Positions 8,678 to 19,167 of a DNA stretch of 41,723 nt are shown piece by piece. Location: NCBI GenBank assembly GCA_016711805.1, contig JADJSH010000016.1, positions 1 through 41,723 of the forward strand, in the 5' to 3' direction. The position numbers and the translations under genes were made by a program. The notes beneath the pieces were generated by a model that was not told the DNA's origin, made no database searches, and saw nothing but the letters and a program-made list of their open reading frames with translations. Every line of letters begins with the position of its first letter. The stretch's first letter is position 1. Origin of the DNA: Bacteroidota bacterium. Its GTDB lineage: Bacteria; Bacteroidota; Bacteroidia; B-17B0; Aurantibacillaceae.

Positions 8678-8691
8678 AGTCTCCTATTAAA
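8678..8691. repeat. 14-bp direct repeat, copy 2
   Basis: AGTCTCCTATTAAA, the same as 8065-8078, placed directly before the ATG of the XRE gene at 8675, where its minus-strand AGGAGA acts as the ribosome binding site. Confidence 0.45.
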
Positions 8692-8730
8692 GAGTAAATA
8701 AATAAAAAGGCTTGTTTTTATGTTACTGTA

Positions 8731-8771
8731 TATATATTACCTCCATATATAGAGTATATTTATTATATTTG
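8731..8771 (+). promoter_or_regulatory. Divergent control region: inverted repeat plus -7 box
   Basis: TATATAT-(7 nt)-ATATATA is an inverted repeat at 8731-8751. TATATTTG at 8764-8771 matches the TAnnTTTG -7 box for the plus-strand lipoprotein gene, 29 bp before its ATG. The inverted repeat sits where a repressor would cover the -33 region; the -33 box itself is not clear. Confidence 0.55.
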
Positions 8772-8800
8772 TGTCTATTAATCACATAAATAAAATAGTT

Positions 8801-9238
8801 ATGAAAACATTATTCCTAGTCACAATTGCAGCAATTACTCTATTTACTAACTGTAAAAAAGACCCAATTAAAGGCTGTAAAACTTCATTCGCCACAAACT
8901 ATAATTCTACTGCCGAAGAAGACGATGGCAGTTGTAATTATGAATCCAAAGTAATTTTTTGGCAAAATCAATCAAATGCTTCTAGTTGGTCTGCGGCAGG
9001 AGTAACTGCTTTAAATTTTTATGTCGATGGCTCATTCATAGGTTCTTGTTCAGCAAATACTTATTATGGATCATCGCCAAACTGTTCATCAGACGGTTTA
9101 GCCCATACTACTAAAAATTTGGGAAGCTCTAAGGTGAAATCATTTAGCTACAGTGTAAAAGACCAAAATGGTATTCAATGGTATTCAGGTACAATTAGTT
9201 TAGATGGAAGTACTTGCTCAGTTCAACAAATCAATTAA
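8801..9238 (+). CDS. Surface lipoprotein with NYN..DDGSC motif
   Basis: A 145-residue lipoprotein. The signal peptide ends in LFTNC, with Cys18 the lipidation site, followed by KKD, the charged lead usual in exported Bacteroidota lipoproteins. Residues 24-42 show the C..ATNYN..AEEDDGSCNY motif, a short cysteine-bounded calcium-loop-like repeat often found in exported Bacteroidota proteins. The rest, with VIFWQNQSNASSWSAAGVTA and IQWYSGTISLDGSTC, looks like a small beta sandwich with paired cysteines. I chose ATG 8801 because an upstream in-frame GTG at 8771 lies inside the -7 promoter box. A second lipoprotein gene follows 11 bp later, so they form an operon. Confidence 0.75.
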   Translation: MKTLFLVTIAAITLFTNCKKDPIKGCKTSFATNYNSTAEEDDGSCNYESKVIFWQNQSNASSWSAAGVTALNFYVDGSFIGSCSANTYYGSSPNCSSDGLAHTTKNLGSSKVKSFSYSVKDQNGIQWYSGTISLDGSTCSVQQIN

Positions 9239-9249
9239 AACATATAATA

Positions 9250-9786
9250 ATGAAAACAACAATCAAAACTATAACAACAGTTTTAGCTAGTATGGCTTTA
9301 ACTTTAGGTTTAACATTATCATCTTGCAAAAAACCAGAAAAAGGAGAGGCTGGCCCAAAAGGTGAAACAGGCGCAACTGGAGCTCAAGGACAAGCAGGGC
9401 CACAAGCTAAAACTTTTAATTTTTCTTTAACGTTCGCTATTGGTGATACATACCAATCTTATGGCGGAATTACTGGGTTTAATGCAGACGATGTATTATT
9501 AGTTTATGTTTTTAATGCAAATTATGGATCTGATTATTATGTTCAGCTACCATATATGAGCGGAGGCTCTTCTGGCATTAATTATTATGCCGAATTTAGT
9601 GAAGCTAATGGATTCTTATTTATTAATACAGAGAATGCCGATGGAACAACTGGAAGCCCATGGACTTCTTCGACAACTTTAAAGTTTAAAGCCGTGCTAA
9701 TAAGCAGTGCTCAGCGTTCGGCAAATCCAAATGTTAATTGGAAAAATTACTCTGAAGTTAAAAAAGTATTAAATTTAAAAGACTAG
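9250..9786 (+). CDS. Collagen-like lipoprotein
   Basis: A 178-residue lipoprotein. The signal peptide ends in LSSC (Cys26) followed by KKPEKGE. A short collagen-like Gly-X-Y run (GEAGPKGETGATGAQGQAGP, seven triplets) follows at about residues 32-52, then a beta-rich globular C-terminal domain (TFNFSLTFAIGDTYQSYGG to EVKKVLNL). In Bacteroidota such collagen-like short lipoproteins are exposed at the surface and the triple helix may trimerise the head. Its function is unknown. It is the last gene of the two-gene unit and is followed by a strong terminator. ATG 9250 is chosen over an earlier in-frame codon inside the preceding gene because it gives a standard signal peptide. Confidence 0.75.
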   Translation: MKTTIKTITTVLASMALTLGLTLSSCKKPEKGEAGPKGETGATGAQGQAGPQAKTFNFSLTFAIGDTYQSYGGITGFNADDVLLVYVFNANYGSDYYVQLPYMSGGSSGINYYAEFSEANGFLFINTENADGTTGSPWTSSTTLKFKAVLISSAQRSANPNVNWKNYSEVKKVLNLKD

Positions 9787-9800
9787 CTTAATTATTTATT

Positions 9801-9846
9801 AAAAAAACCGTTAAGTATTCTATATACTTAACGGTTTTTTTTGATT
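9801..9846 (+). terminator. Strong rho-independent terminator
   Basis: AACCGTTAAGTA and TACTTAACGGTT pair perfectly around a 6-7-nt loop, flanked by an A run and a T run, so it works on both strands. It ends the lipoprotein operon. Confidence 0.9.
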
Positions 9847-9883
9847 CGTGCTGTTTTCTTCTTGGATTTTGTTTTCTTCCTAG

Positions 9884-9940
9884 AGAGGTGAACTTGAACA
9901 AGTAGATGATGTTTGTTTAATTGGAATTAAAATTCGATAA
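9884..9940 (+). pseudogene. 18-codon remnant of the 3' end of a SpoIIE-type phosphatase gene
   Basis: Read in frame to TAA at 9938-9940 it gives RGELEQVDDVCLIGIKIR, matching the last residues of the SpoIIE domain at 2245-2303 (RGGLDQVDDMLVIGIQV). Nothing upstream of it continues the domain, and a terminator lies only 38 bp before. It is too diverged in DNA (about two thirds identical by eye) to be a recent copy of the 2303 gene end. It fits a target-gene 3' end that was displaced when an element inserted, leaving the response regulator at 9986 as its former neighbour. Confidence 0.7.
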
Positions 9941-9985
9941 ATACTCCTTCAATTTTTGTATTTTTAAGTAAAAGAAAGATGCTTT

Positions 9986-10627
9986 ATGACTAATAAAAAA
10001 AATAAAATCAAAATACTAGTAGTCGATGACCATCAAGTATTAAGAAAGGGATTAATTAATTTACTTCATTGCAACGAAGACTTTCAGGTCGTTCAAGAAG
10101 CATCAAATGGCTTAGAAGCTCTAACCTTGTTGGAAGATTATTTTATCGACATAGTTCTACTAGATATAGAAATGCCAGTAATGAATGGTAGAGAAACATT
10201 AATAAACATTAAAAAGAAATTCCCTAAAGTTAAAGTGGTCATGTTTTCTACCCATGATGAAGCAGGATTAATAAATCATTTCATAGGACTTGGAGCAGAC
10301 GCCTACTTGGTAAAAAATTCATCATTTGAAAATATATGTGAAACAATCACCAAAGTTGTAAATGATTCTCAAAATATAAAATTAAATGGTACAGTAAAAG
10401 CAGATATATCAGACCAACATTTACAATTAGCATTAACTGATATAGAATTAAAAGTATTAAAATTAATTTGTGCAAACTACAATGGTGAAGCAATCTCTAA
10501 AAACCTTGATATAAGTCAGAATACTTTGAAATACTACCGTAAATCTATTTACTCTAAAACATGTACAAGCTCTCTGAGTGAATTGATAGTTTACGCAATC
10601 AAACAAGGTATAATTACCGTTACCTAA
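9986..10627 (+). CDS. NarL/LuxR-family response regulator
   Basis: A 213-residue two-component output protein. The receiver domain (about 8-125) has the acidic pair D14-D15, the phosphorylation site D60 in VLLDIEMPVMNG, the conserved S/T in MFSTHDE and K in YLVKNSS. A LuxR-type helix-turn-helix (about 148-210) follows: LTDIELKVLKLICANYNGEA, ISKNLDISQNTLKYYRKSIY. No histidine kinase is adjacent; the damaged SpoIIE relics on both sides of the element may mark its former signalling partner. A 10-bp-armed inverted repeat starts 52 bp after its stop, right before the promoter of the giant surface gene, so this regulator is the natural candidate to control it. The frame is intact. Confidence 0.92.
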   Translation: MTNKKNKIKILVVDDHQVLRKGLINLLHCNEDFQVVQEASNGLEALTLLEDYFIDIVLLDIEMPVMNGRETLINIKKKFPKVKVVMFSTHDEAGLINHFIGLGADAYLVKNSSFENICETITKVVNDSQNIKLNGTVKADISDQHLQLALTDIELKVLKLICANYNGEAISKNLDISQNTLKYYRKSIYSKTCTSSLSELIVYAIKQGIITVT

Positions 10628-10679
10628 TTATAAACTATCAGATGTGAAATGTTAAATTTCCAACATTTCTTTAAAAAAG

Positions 10680-10734
10680 TAACTACCCCGTGGGGTAGTT
10701 AGGCAAATTTGTATTTAAAAATTACTTTAATTTG
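10680..10734 (+). promoter_or_regulatory. TACCCC-GT-GGGGTA operator and promoter of the giant gene
   Basis: An inverted repeat with perfect 10-bp arms (TAACTACCCC and its complement) around GT lies at 10680-10701. TTTG at 10708-10711 and TTAATTTG at 10727-10734 form a Bacteroidota -33/-7 pair (one mismatch to TAnnTTTG) with a 15-nt spacer, somewhat short. The operator sits just upstream of -33, as activator sites do, and its TACCCC half-sites with a 2-bp gap resemble the 7-2-7 layout known for NarL. Confidence 0.6.
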
Positions 10735-10815
10735 TTTTGTATGGTATTGAATAATTTCAATTAAACTATATCTGCTTAATAGATAAAGACTTTTACAATC
10801 AAAAATCAAATAACT

Positions 10816-13800
10816 ATGAAAAATAAAAACACCAGCTACCTAATACTATTACTAATAACTTTGGCAGTAGCTAAGTCGAGTATAGCTCAATTTTATGCTC
10901 CTTTAAGTCCAGAGGCAAAATTAGATACTGTATTCGATCAAAATGGTAATAAGTTTTCTTTAAATGATATAAGAATTGATACAACAACACGTTCCGTTCC
11001 GCCTTTTGGCAAAACAACCCAATTGTGTACTTCTGGTTATTTTGATTTGTATTTTGAAACAGGGAGTGGTATGGAAGGAACCTCGCAAGTTGAAATAGAC
11101 AGGCGTGCTGTAGTTTGTCAGGTGTTTTCAGATATTTCTGCATTTATGCCGTCTCCTCTAACTTCTAATGGTCTTGGAAACAGAGTGAAAATATGGGTAA
11201 GAGACGTAAATAATATTCCGGGTGGTAACGCAGGTGTTTTAGGTTTGGCATTAGCCTACTATAATATTGCTGCTAGTACTAATGGAGGAATTGCAGATAA
11301 TGAAATTTGGAAAACAATTCATTCTGGTTATGATTCATATACAGGAGTTACTTCTCCTCTTATTTCTACTGGTAATGCAGGAAATTTTTATCATGGGTAC
11401 ATGGCATTTAACTTTAGTGGAATAAACTGGAACACTGTTTTAGCAACTAATACAATTGCAGTTAATCAATATGATTTATATACGGTTGTTTTACATGAAG
11501 TAACACATGCGTTAGGTTTTGCATCATTAATAAATTATAATGGATTATCAAAGATGGGGACCGCCTATAATTATTTCAATCGATTTGATTTATTCTTAAA
11601 AAAAGGAAGTCAAAACTTGATTACCAATTCAGGTGCTTGTAGTTCAATGTATGGATATCAATTCAATAGTTCATTAAGTTCGACCGTTGTTGTTCCTGGT
11701 TGTACAATAACGCCGACTCCAACCACTTCTGTTGGCTCAGATTTAACAACGTGTAGTGTTTCTATTACTTATTCTGGTAGCACTAATGTACCAGTCTATA
11801 CCCCAAACTGTTTTGAACCAGGGAGTAGTTTAAGCCATTTTGAAGACATCTGTCAGGTAGGTAGCGGTTTTTCATCTACTTGTTCGGCTACACCACCAAA
11901 TAATAATCTATACTATGTAATGAGTAACGCAAGTCCTGTTGGGAATTGTGGTTTAAAAAGATATTTAAAACCTGAAGAAAGATTGGTTCTGTGTGATTTG
12001 GGTTACAGCGTGACTACAACATATGGTGGAGCAACAGCACAAAACTCTTTTACATATTCAGGTTCAACATGTCAAGGATTAAATGTGACAGGATTAAATG
12101 ACGGTATTAATGCTAATGGAACATATGCTTTTTTTGGTGCACCTTCAACATCAATAAGTATTACTTCAATACTATCTAATGATGTTAATACTAACGCTAG
12201 TGCTAATGCTTTTGAATGCCTTCAGGATATTACAGGTACTAGTACACTATCAGCAACTTCTGGAGTATCTACAACTACTATCTCCTTTGTAAGCGCACAA
12301 CCTGGCGTTCATTTGCTTCGATATGTGCCTTATAATTCAGGTAGTGGAATTAGAGGGAATATCACTTATGTCTATGTATATGTAAAAAATGGAAATTGTA
12401 ACTCAACGGCTTGCGACATGATTAATAATGGTGGTTTTGAAAATGCTACAAATTGTGGTCAAATAGGTGATATAACTTCTATTCCAGGAGTACTTACCTC
12501 AATTAATTGTTGGGACTTGTATTCTTTTAGCCCAGATGTCTTTGTCAGATCTTGTACTAATACTGTAAACCCAGGTTTATTTACCATACCAACATCTGGC
12601 GCCAATTCTACTGATACATGGAATGGTGCACCCAATAATAATTTTATAGGTCTTGGTAGTCTAGGACATAATCATATCAGTGAAGCTGTGCAAACAACAC
12701 TAAACTCTCCAATAACACAAAATAATTCCTATACATTAAGTTTTAGGGCTAAATTTGGAAGTATAGCATTTATTACACCGTCTGCTCCTCTTGGGACGAT
12801 TGGGCAAATAACTTTTGGTGGCACACCAATACTATTAGTGCCAGACAATAATCCAATGCAAGTTTTGCCTGCTGGGATTACACCGCTTGCAAACTTTCCT
12901 ATTATTAATGATGGAGTTTGGCACAGCTTTGTTCAGTCCTTTACGTATACAGGAGTTCCTAGTTTAAATAATCTGGTTGTGATTAATTCATCAAATATGA
13001 ATTATTTGGTGGGACAGCCTCATAGCTATATATATATTGATGATGTATCTTTAGTACCTTCATCTCAGTTTATTTCGCTTGATCTTCCTGACAATGCTTT
13101 GTGTATAAGTAGCAATATTCAAGACTTAAGTATATTTTTGAATCCTACCTCTACAGGTGGTGTATTTTCTGGTTCAGGAGTAGGTTTAACATCAGGTGGC
13201 ACCTACAGTTTAAATGCAACAACTGCTGGTGTTGGGTCACACCCTATTTCATATACTTACACTAATAATATTGGCTGCCAGTTAAATGCAGTAGATAATA
13301 TTCTCGTAGTAAACCCTTCTACAATTACCATTACTTCTTTAGTAATGCCTTCTACTATCTGTTCAGGAAACACAGCCACAGTAACAGCAAGTGGTGCAAC
13401 AACATATACTTGGCAGCCAGGTAATTTATCAGGAACAACGGTAACAGTATCGCCATCTTCAACCACTATTTACACAATAACAGGGGCAGTATGTAGTTCT
13501 ACAGCACAAGCTACAACAACTGTAGTTATTAATCCTGCTCCCACTATTCTTTTTTCAATTCCTTCACCTTCCATTTGTCCAGCACAAACAGCAACAATAA
13601 CTCCACATGGAGCTGTCACTTATACATTTAATCCTGGCAATATTGCAGGCACTTCATTTACCGTTAATCCTTCTGTTACTACAACATATTCCATCTCTGG
13701 CACAAATATATGTGGGGTTACATCCACAACAACAATTCCTATCACAATGTATTCTCCCCTTCCTCCATTAACAGTTACGCCAACTAGTACAACAATTTGC

Positions 13801-16800
13801 GCTGGCCAGTCAGTAACATTAACAGGGTCGGGAACACCATATAATGTATGGACTAATTACGGTTTAGGTTCAACTATTGTAGTTTCACCAACTGCTACAA
13901 CTGTTTATACGTGTTCTGGATTTGGTCCTCCGTATAATTGTACAACATATTTAAGTTCTACAGTAACAGTAGTACCAGCTACTGTAAGTATTACGCCAAC
14001 TAATTCAAATATTTGCACTGGACAAACAGTAACTTTAACTGCAAGTGGCTCAACCACTTCATACACTTGGAGCACAGGCGCTACTACAAATACAATTAGT
14101 GTTTCTCCAACAGCAACAACTATATATACAGTTACTGGTACAGGTGGGGCATGTGCTTTTAATCAGGCAACTGTTACTATTACTCCTGTTATTACAGTTA
14201 ATAATTCTAACATTTGTGCTGGAACTCCAACAGTATTGACTACTAGTTGCGCAAATACCTCTACGTGGAGTACAGGGGCAACTACCAGTTCTATTTCTGT
14301 TTCTCCAACAGTAACAACAGTTTATACAGTAACAGGAACAAATACACTCAGTGGCTGTAGTAATGCAAAAACTGTAACAGTAACCGTCGGGCCACTTTCA
14401 TTTAGCATTTCGCCTATATCTCCTACTATTTGCGTAAATCAAAGTGTAACATTGTCAGCAAGTGGTGCAAATACTTACACATGGTCAACAGGTTTAACCA
14501 CTAGTTCTATTAGCGTTTCACCAACAGTAACAACAAGTTATAGTGTAACGGGCACTAACACGCTCTCTGCTTGTTCAGGGGTCAAATCAGTTACTGTTGT
14601 TGTAAATCCTTTACCTACAATTACAGTCACCGCCTCCCCAACTGTAGTTTGTGTGGGACAACCATCTACTTTGACTGCGACAGGTGCCAATACATATCTT
14701 TGGATGCCTGGTTCAATAACTTATTCTACAACAGCGGTGTATCCGAGTTCAAACACAATATATACTTGCACAGGAACATCTACTGCTGGTTGTACGAATA
14801 CAAAAACAGTAACGGTTGCCGTTAATAATTTGCCAACAGTAACAGCCTTAGCCAATCCAACATTAATTTGCAGTAGCCAAAGTTCAACGTTAACGGCTGG
14901 TGGTGCTAATACATACACATGGAGTACAGGAACAGTTTCGCTAAGTACGAGTGTTTCTCCAAGTGTTGCAACAACTTATACTGTAACTGGTAAAAATACA
15001 TCAACAGGTTGTTCAAATACAAAAACAGTTTCTGTAAGTGTAATTCCTTACGCACCTGTATTAACAGCTAGTGCAACGGCAGTGTGTTCAAGTACTTCTA
15101 ATATTACTGCATTTGGGGCAGCAACTTATACATGGAATACAGGAGCAATTACATCTGTTATTACTGTTACCCCTTCAGTTCCTACTGTTTATACTGTTAG
15201 CGGAAATTATTCGATTACAGGTTGTGGCACAGGTTCTACAACAATTATAGTTAACCCTGTTATTTCAACGTTATGTTGTAGTGCAGCAAGTAGTACTGTT
15301 GGTAGTTTAACTAACCCTACTTATGTAGCATCAGGGACATATTCAACTTCAAGTGCGATAGTTTATGTACAGGGCGTGGTTACTTTTACTGGAAATACGT
15401 CATATACTGGTTATACTTTCCGAATGGCACCAGGCGCATCCTTACGAGTATATCCTAACAAAACATTAACACTCACCAATTGTAAATTATATAGCTGCTC
15501 TGAATTATGGGATGGTATATATTTATTGAATGATTATAATTACTGGTGCGGAAATATTATCGTAAATAATTCAACTATTGAAGACATGTATAATGGGATT
15601 GTGATGGATTATAATAATATGACTCTTAATCCATCTGCCCCATCTGGTACTATTTCTATAACAGGAAGTAAGTTAAATAAGAACTACACATCTGTTCAGA
15701 TGAGAAATAATCTTTCGGGTTATACAGGCGGAATAACTAACGATTATTTACTGTCACTTAAAACTAGTACTATTTCATCTAATGCGAGCACTACTTCGCC
15801 AGGTGCTGTTTTAAAGCCAAGCTCAATATCAAGCTATACATATGCTTATAATAATATTACTAATGGAACAATGGGCACAAGTGCGCCGTATGTTAATTTC
15901 CCAAGAGCATTTATTGGAATAAAATTAAATGAATTATGCTATCGCAATAATGCCGTTGTGGAGACTTTGGCACAGGTTCAAACACTAACACATTTGATAA
16001 TTTAGATTTTGGTATAAATGGAACTAACGTTTCTACCAAAGTATCTAATAATTACTTTAAAAATATTACCGGTAGTGCTAAGCAAATGGATTTGGATAGT
16101 TGGTCTTTTCCTGCTTCGGGTCCCGATGAAATTGGAATAGCAGTGGCTATTACTGAAACTGTTAGCCCTAATATTTTTAATGTTATTGTTGGAGACAATA
16201 CAGTTTTACCTTCGGGCGGTAATCCGTTTCCAAGAGGAAATAAATTTGAAGATTGTAATAAAGGCATTCAAGTAAAAAATTCTAAAAATACAACTGCTAA
16301 AGCTAATTATTTTACTGCAACAACAACTAGTACACTTGTGCAAACAGTAATTGGCACACCACCTATGCAAGTTGTTGTTACAAATCCAAATACCTATTAT
16401 TTTATAAGGCTCAAAACGCAGAATATATTACGTCTATAGGAACAACGGGCAACATAAGTTACAATTTTATTCGTCACCACGCAACAGGTATTTATGCAAA
16501 TCATACGCTTGTATCTGGAGGTACACCAGTTTTAGATATTACAGATAATGATATTTCTGCACCATCAAGTACTGGCTATTGTATGCAAGCCATTCAGGTT
16601 GACCAAGCAGGTGGTACTAATTTTAGTACAGATAGATTAACAATATATAATAATACTATTGAACAAGTATATCGTGGCATTATTGCCAATGGTGTATTAA
16701 ATGGCTTACTCATTAAACAAAATCCAAGAGTATTTATCGAATCAACATCTAAAACACTCAATTATGGTGCAACCCAACCACGCACGGCAATTATATTATC

Positions 16801-18166
16801 CAATTGTCAAAATGGCTTTGTAAAAGGCAATGCTATAAGCAGTAATACAGTTGCGCCAACATCAACTACTACAGCACAATATATGAATGGTGTTTATGTA
16901 ACCAGTAGTATAAATAGTAAAGTAGAATGTAATAGTGCTTCTTTATTGGGTAGATGTTTTGTTTTTCAAACAGGTTGTAGTGGTAGCAGTTGGAAAGTAA
17001 ATAACATGAGCAATAGTTACACAGGTTTAGAAATTAGAACTGCTGGTGTAATTGGTCAACAAGGATCTGGTTCTGGTTCTCCTGGAAATCCTAATTTAAG
17101 TGCTAATACATGGACTAATATTACACGTCAAACCAATGCCGTAAGTAGTAATAGCGTAAATCTTACATCTAAATTATATTTATTAGCTGGAGCAACGACT
17201 CAACCTACTTTAAATTTTTCTCAATTTGGATCAGCATCCTATACAACTGGAGTTAATATGGGAATTAACCCAGTATCAGGAACATCTTATACTTGTAGCT
17301 CAGGTTCAGCGCAACGCAACATGAATAGTGATGGAAATTCATCAACAAACAATGGCAACTCCGCCAAAATGTCTCAAGAGTCTGATACGTTAATGTTATA
17401 TACATTATTAGCATCACAGGATGAAGATGATTATGAATTTTTCCCTGAAGAAATAACTTACTTAAATAAACAATCTGTCTTTAAATTATTAGAAGAAGAT
17501 AGCATACAAGCAGTAAGTGGCACCGTGTTAGATAATTTTTATCAAAATCAACAAAATAGTGCTATTGATAAATTAACCGAAGTTCAAAGTGCTATTGCTA
17601 ATTACGACACTACTAATGCTCTGGCAATAAATACAGCGGTTGCTACTAAAAATACGGTTGAATATAAACATCAACGTGCCAACGAACTAGTTATAAAATA
17701 CATGCAAAATCATGCTTATGTATTTAATTCAACCGAAATGAGCGATTTATTTAGTATGGCTTCCGAATGTATTGTAAAAGGCTATTATGTGGTACAATGC
17801 CGAAGTTTGGTTAACATTATACAAAATACGGTTATTAATTTTACTGATAATTGTGAAGAAGAAGCGAACGCTAGCCGAAGAATGAAACCAATTAGCGAAG
17901 AAAGTGTTGTATCTACAACAAACTTCTATTTATATCCTAATCCCAATAACGGAGATATGATTTTAGATTATGATTTAGGAGGATATAGTAATGCGATAGT
18001 AAACCTTTGTGATATTACCGGAAAAGTAATTGGTACATATAAACTTCAAAGCAATAAGGGAATACTGCAAATGAATGAGCAAAACTTAAACAATGGTATT
18101 TATTTTTATAGTATCTTAGTAGGAGAGAAAACTATTAAAACAGATAAAATTGTTATCATTAAGTAG
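10816..18166 (+). CDS. Giant T9SS surface protein: HExxH domain, jelly roll, nine Ig-like repeats, beta-helix
   Basis: About 2,450 residues once two indels (near 15960 and 16400, the second a lost T in a T run) are bridged; the first 5.2 kb is one open frame. In order: signal peptide ending SSIAQ; a metallopeptidase-like region with H227-E228-x-x-H231 in LHEVTHALGFAS; an NGGFE...YIDDVSL jelly-roll module (about 533-755); nine Ig-like repeats of about 70 residues (about 833-1483); a right-handed beta-helix (about 1490-2150) rich in GIYLLND/NNTI turns; an acidic helical stretch; and a T9SS type A tail, FYLYPNPNNG to KIVIIK. It should be exported through the Sec and T9SS machineries and anchored to the surface, and probably cleaves or binds polymers. 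The third zinc ligand of metzincins (H at +11) is replaced by Ser, so protease activity is not certain. Expression probably depends on the operator at 10680. Confidence 0.9.
13315..15264 (+). repeat. Nine tandem Ig-like domain repeats within the giant gene
   Basis: Each unit is about 70 residues and follows the pattern ICsGQsVTLTASGA-xTYTWSTG-x-TxxSISVSPTxTTxYTVTGTN-x-C. Units begin near 13315, 13540, 13765, 13975, 14185, 14395, 14605, 14830 and 15050. Units 4-8 are the most alike, with WSTG and TVTG repeated almost unchanged, which points to recent internal duplication. Such stalks space a catalytic or binding head from the cell surface. Confidence 0.85.
18134..18165 (+). repeat. 32-bp 3'-end repeat of T9SS genes, copy A
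   Basis: Encodes the last residues of the sorting tail (IKTDKIVIIK) and the stop. Identical to 19128-19159, and identical except one base to 20113-20144. Similarity continues some bases on each side. Confidence 0.85.
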
Positions 18167-19160
18167 ATATTTGAGAATAGTAAAGCAGTTTACTGTTTTA
18201 CTATTCTTATTTAAGAATACCTTATTATCACAAAACTTAATTCGTAATGGCAGTTTTGGAAACTACAATACACCAATAAATTGGAATTTTTGGAGTGGTG
18301 ATTTCATTGGGTATTATGTTAATCCAGCTGATACTATTATGATTGATTGGAAGCAATATAATAGCCCTGATTTTTTCACGAGTGCTTGTACTCATACATT
18401 TTCTGGAGTACCTGTAAATATTTTCGGATCATCGTATGCTAAAGCAAATAATGAATACGTTGGCATTTCAGTATTTCAAGCGAATAACTTAGAATACAAA
18501 GAGTATATATATCAACAGCTATCATTGCCTTTACAAATGGGCAAAATTTATTGCTTAAATTTTTATGTCTCCAAGGCCGATAGAAAAGAATATGCTGTAA
18601 AAAACATTGGAGCTTATTTTTGTCCCACATTGCCAAGTATTGTTAGTAATATGTATATAAATGCCATTCCACAAGTTGTTAATACGAATGGTTTTATTTC
18701 AGATACAACTCAATGGACAGAAATACAAGGCTGCTTTACTGCTAACGGAGGCGAACAATATATTATAATTGGAAATTTCAATAGTAATGTAAATACAGAT
18801 ACATTATATACTGGAACTAATAATCCTATACCAAGTGACCCACAGTACGCTTATTATTACATTGATGATATAACATTGATAGACCAAACAACTGTTGGGG
18901 TTAATGAATTAAATAATGGAAGTGGTTTTGAGGTCTATCCAAATCCTGCGCGCGATGAAATTAATTTTAAGTTTGCTAATTCAACAGAAAAGAGAAAAGT
19001 TGAGTTATATGATGCTATTGGAGAGTTAGTATTAACGAGCGATATTTTAACTCAAAACACATCATTCAAAACTCATCACCTACAAAGTGGTGTTTATTTT
19101 TATCGTATCTTAGTAAAAGATAAGGTAATTAAAACAGATAAAATTGTTATCATTAAGTAA
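18150..19160 (+). CDS. T9SS-exported NGSFE-type jelly-roll protein, tandem copy 1
   Basis: Up to 336 residues. The N-terminus has a signal peptide (QFTVLLFLFKNTLLSQ), followed by NLIRNGSFGNY, the start of a carbohydrate-binding-like jelly roll usual in Bacteroidota. Further motifs are EYIYQQLSLPLQMGKIYCLN, AVKNIGAYFC and YYIDDITLID, with the T9SS type A tail (VYPNPARDEINFKF to KIVIIK) at the C-terminus. No ATG suits the start: TTG 18150 overlaps the stop of the giant gene, and TTG 18171 is the better alternative because it gives a normal signal peptide. A long hairpin covers exactly this start. Its paralogue follows immediately. A structural or adhesive surface role is inferred; no catalytic motif is seen. 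Confidence 0.82.
   Translation: MLSLSRYLRIVKQFTVLLFLFKNTLLSQNLIRNGSFGNYNTPINWNFWSGDFIGYYVNPADTIMIDWKQYNSPDFFTSACTHTFSGVPVNIFGSSYAKANNEYVGISVFQANNLEYKEYIYQQLSLPLQMGKIYCLNFYVSKADRKEYAVKNIGAYFCPTLPSIVSNMYINAIPQVVNTNGFISDTTQWTEIQGCFTANGGEQYIIIGNFNSNVNTDTLYTGTNNPIPSDPQYAYYYIDDITLIDQTTVGVNELNNGSGFEVYPNPARDEINFKFANSTEKRKVELYDAIGELVLTSDILTQNTSFKTHHLQSGVYFYRILVKDKVIKTDKIVIIK
18172..18206 (+). terminator. Terminator-like hairpin over the start of tandem copy 1
   Basis: GAATAGTAAAGCAG pairs with CTGTTTTACTATTC (14 bp, one G-T pair, 4-nt loop) and is followed by TTATTT. It would end the giant-gene transcript, yet it lies inside the signal-peptide codons of the next gene. Confidence 0.6.
19128..19159 (+). 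repeat. 32-bp 3'-end repeat, copy B
   Basis: Same 32 bp as 18134-18165, again at the end of a sorting tail and directly before a hairpin. Confidence 0.85.
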
Positions 19161-19167
19161 ATATTTT

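Noticed and set aside
8771..8800. GTG 8771 as start of the first lipoprotein
   Set aside because: The GTG is the last base of a perfect -7 promoter box, and only ATG 8801 gives a normal lipoprotein signal peptide.
10871..14918. Minus-strand ORFs within the giant gene (10871-11143, 13257-13466, 14721-14918)
   Set aside because: They are fully inside a 5.2-kb open plus-strand frame with clear domains, and their low-complexity content comes from the repeats.
13315..15264. Tandem repeats as a CRISPR array
   Set aside because: The period is about 210 bp and the frame is open; they are protein domain repeats. No CRISPR-like 25-40-bp spacer pattern was seen anywhere in the window.
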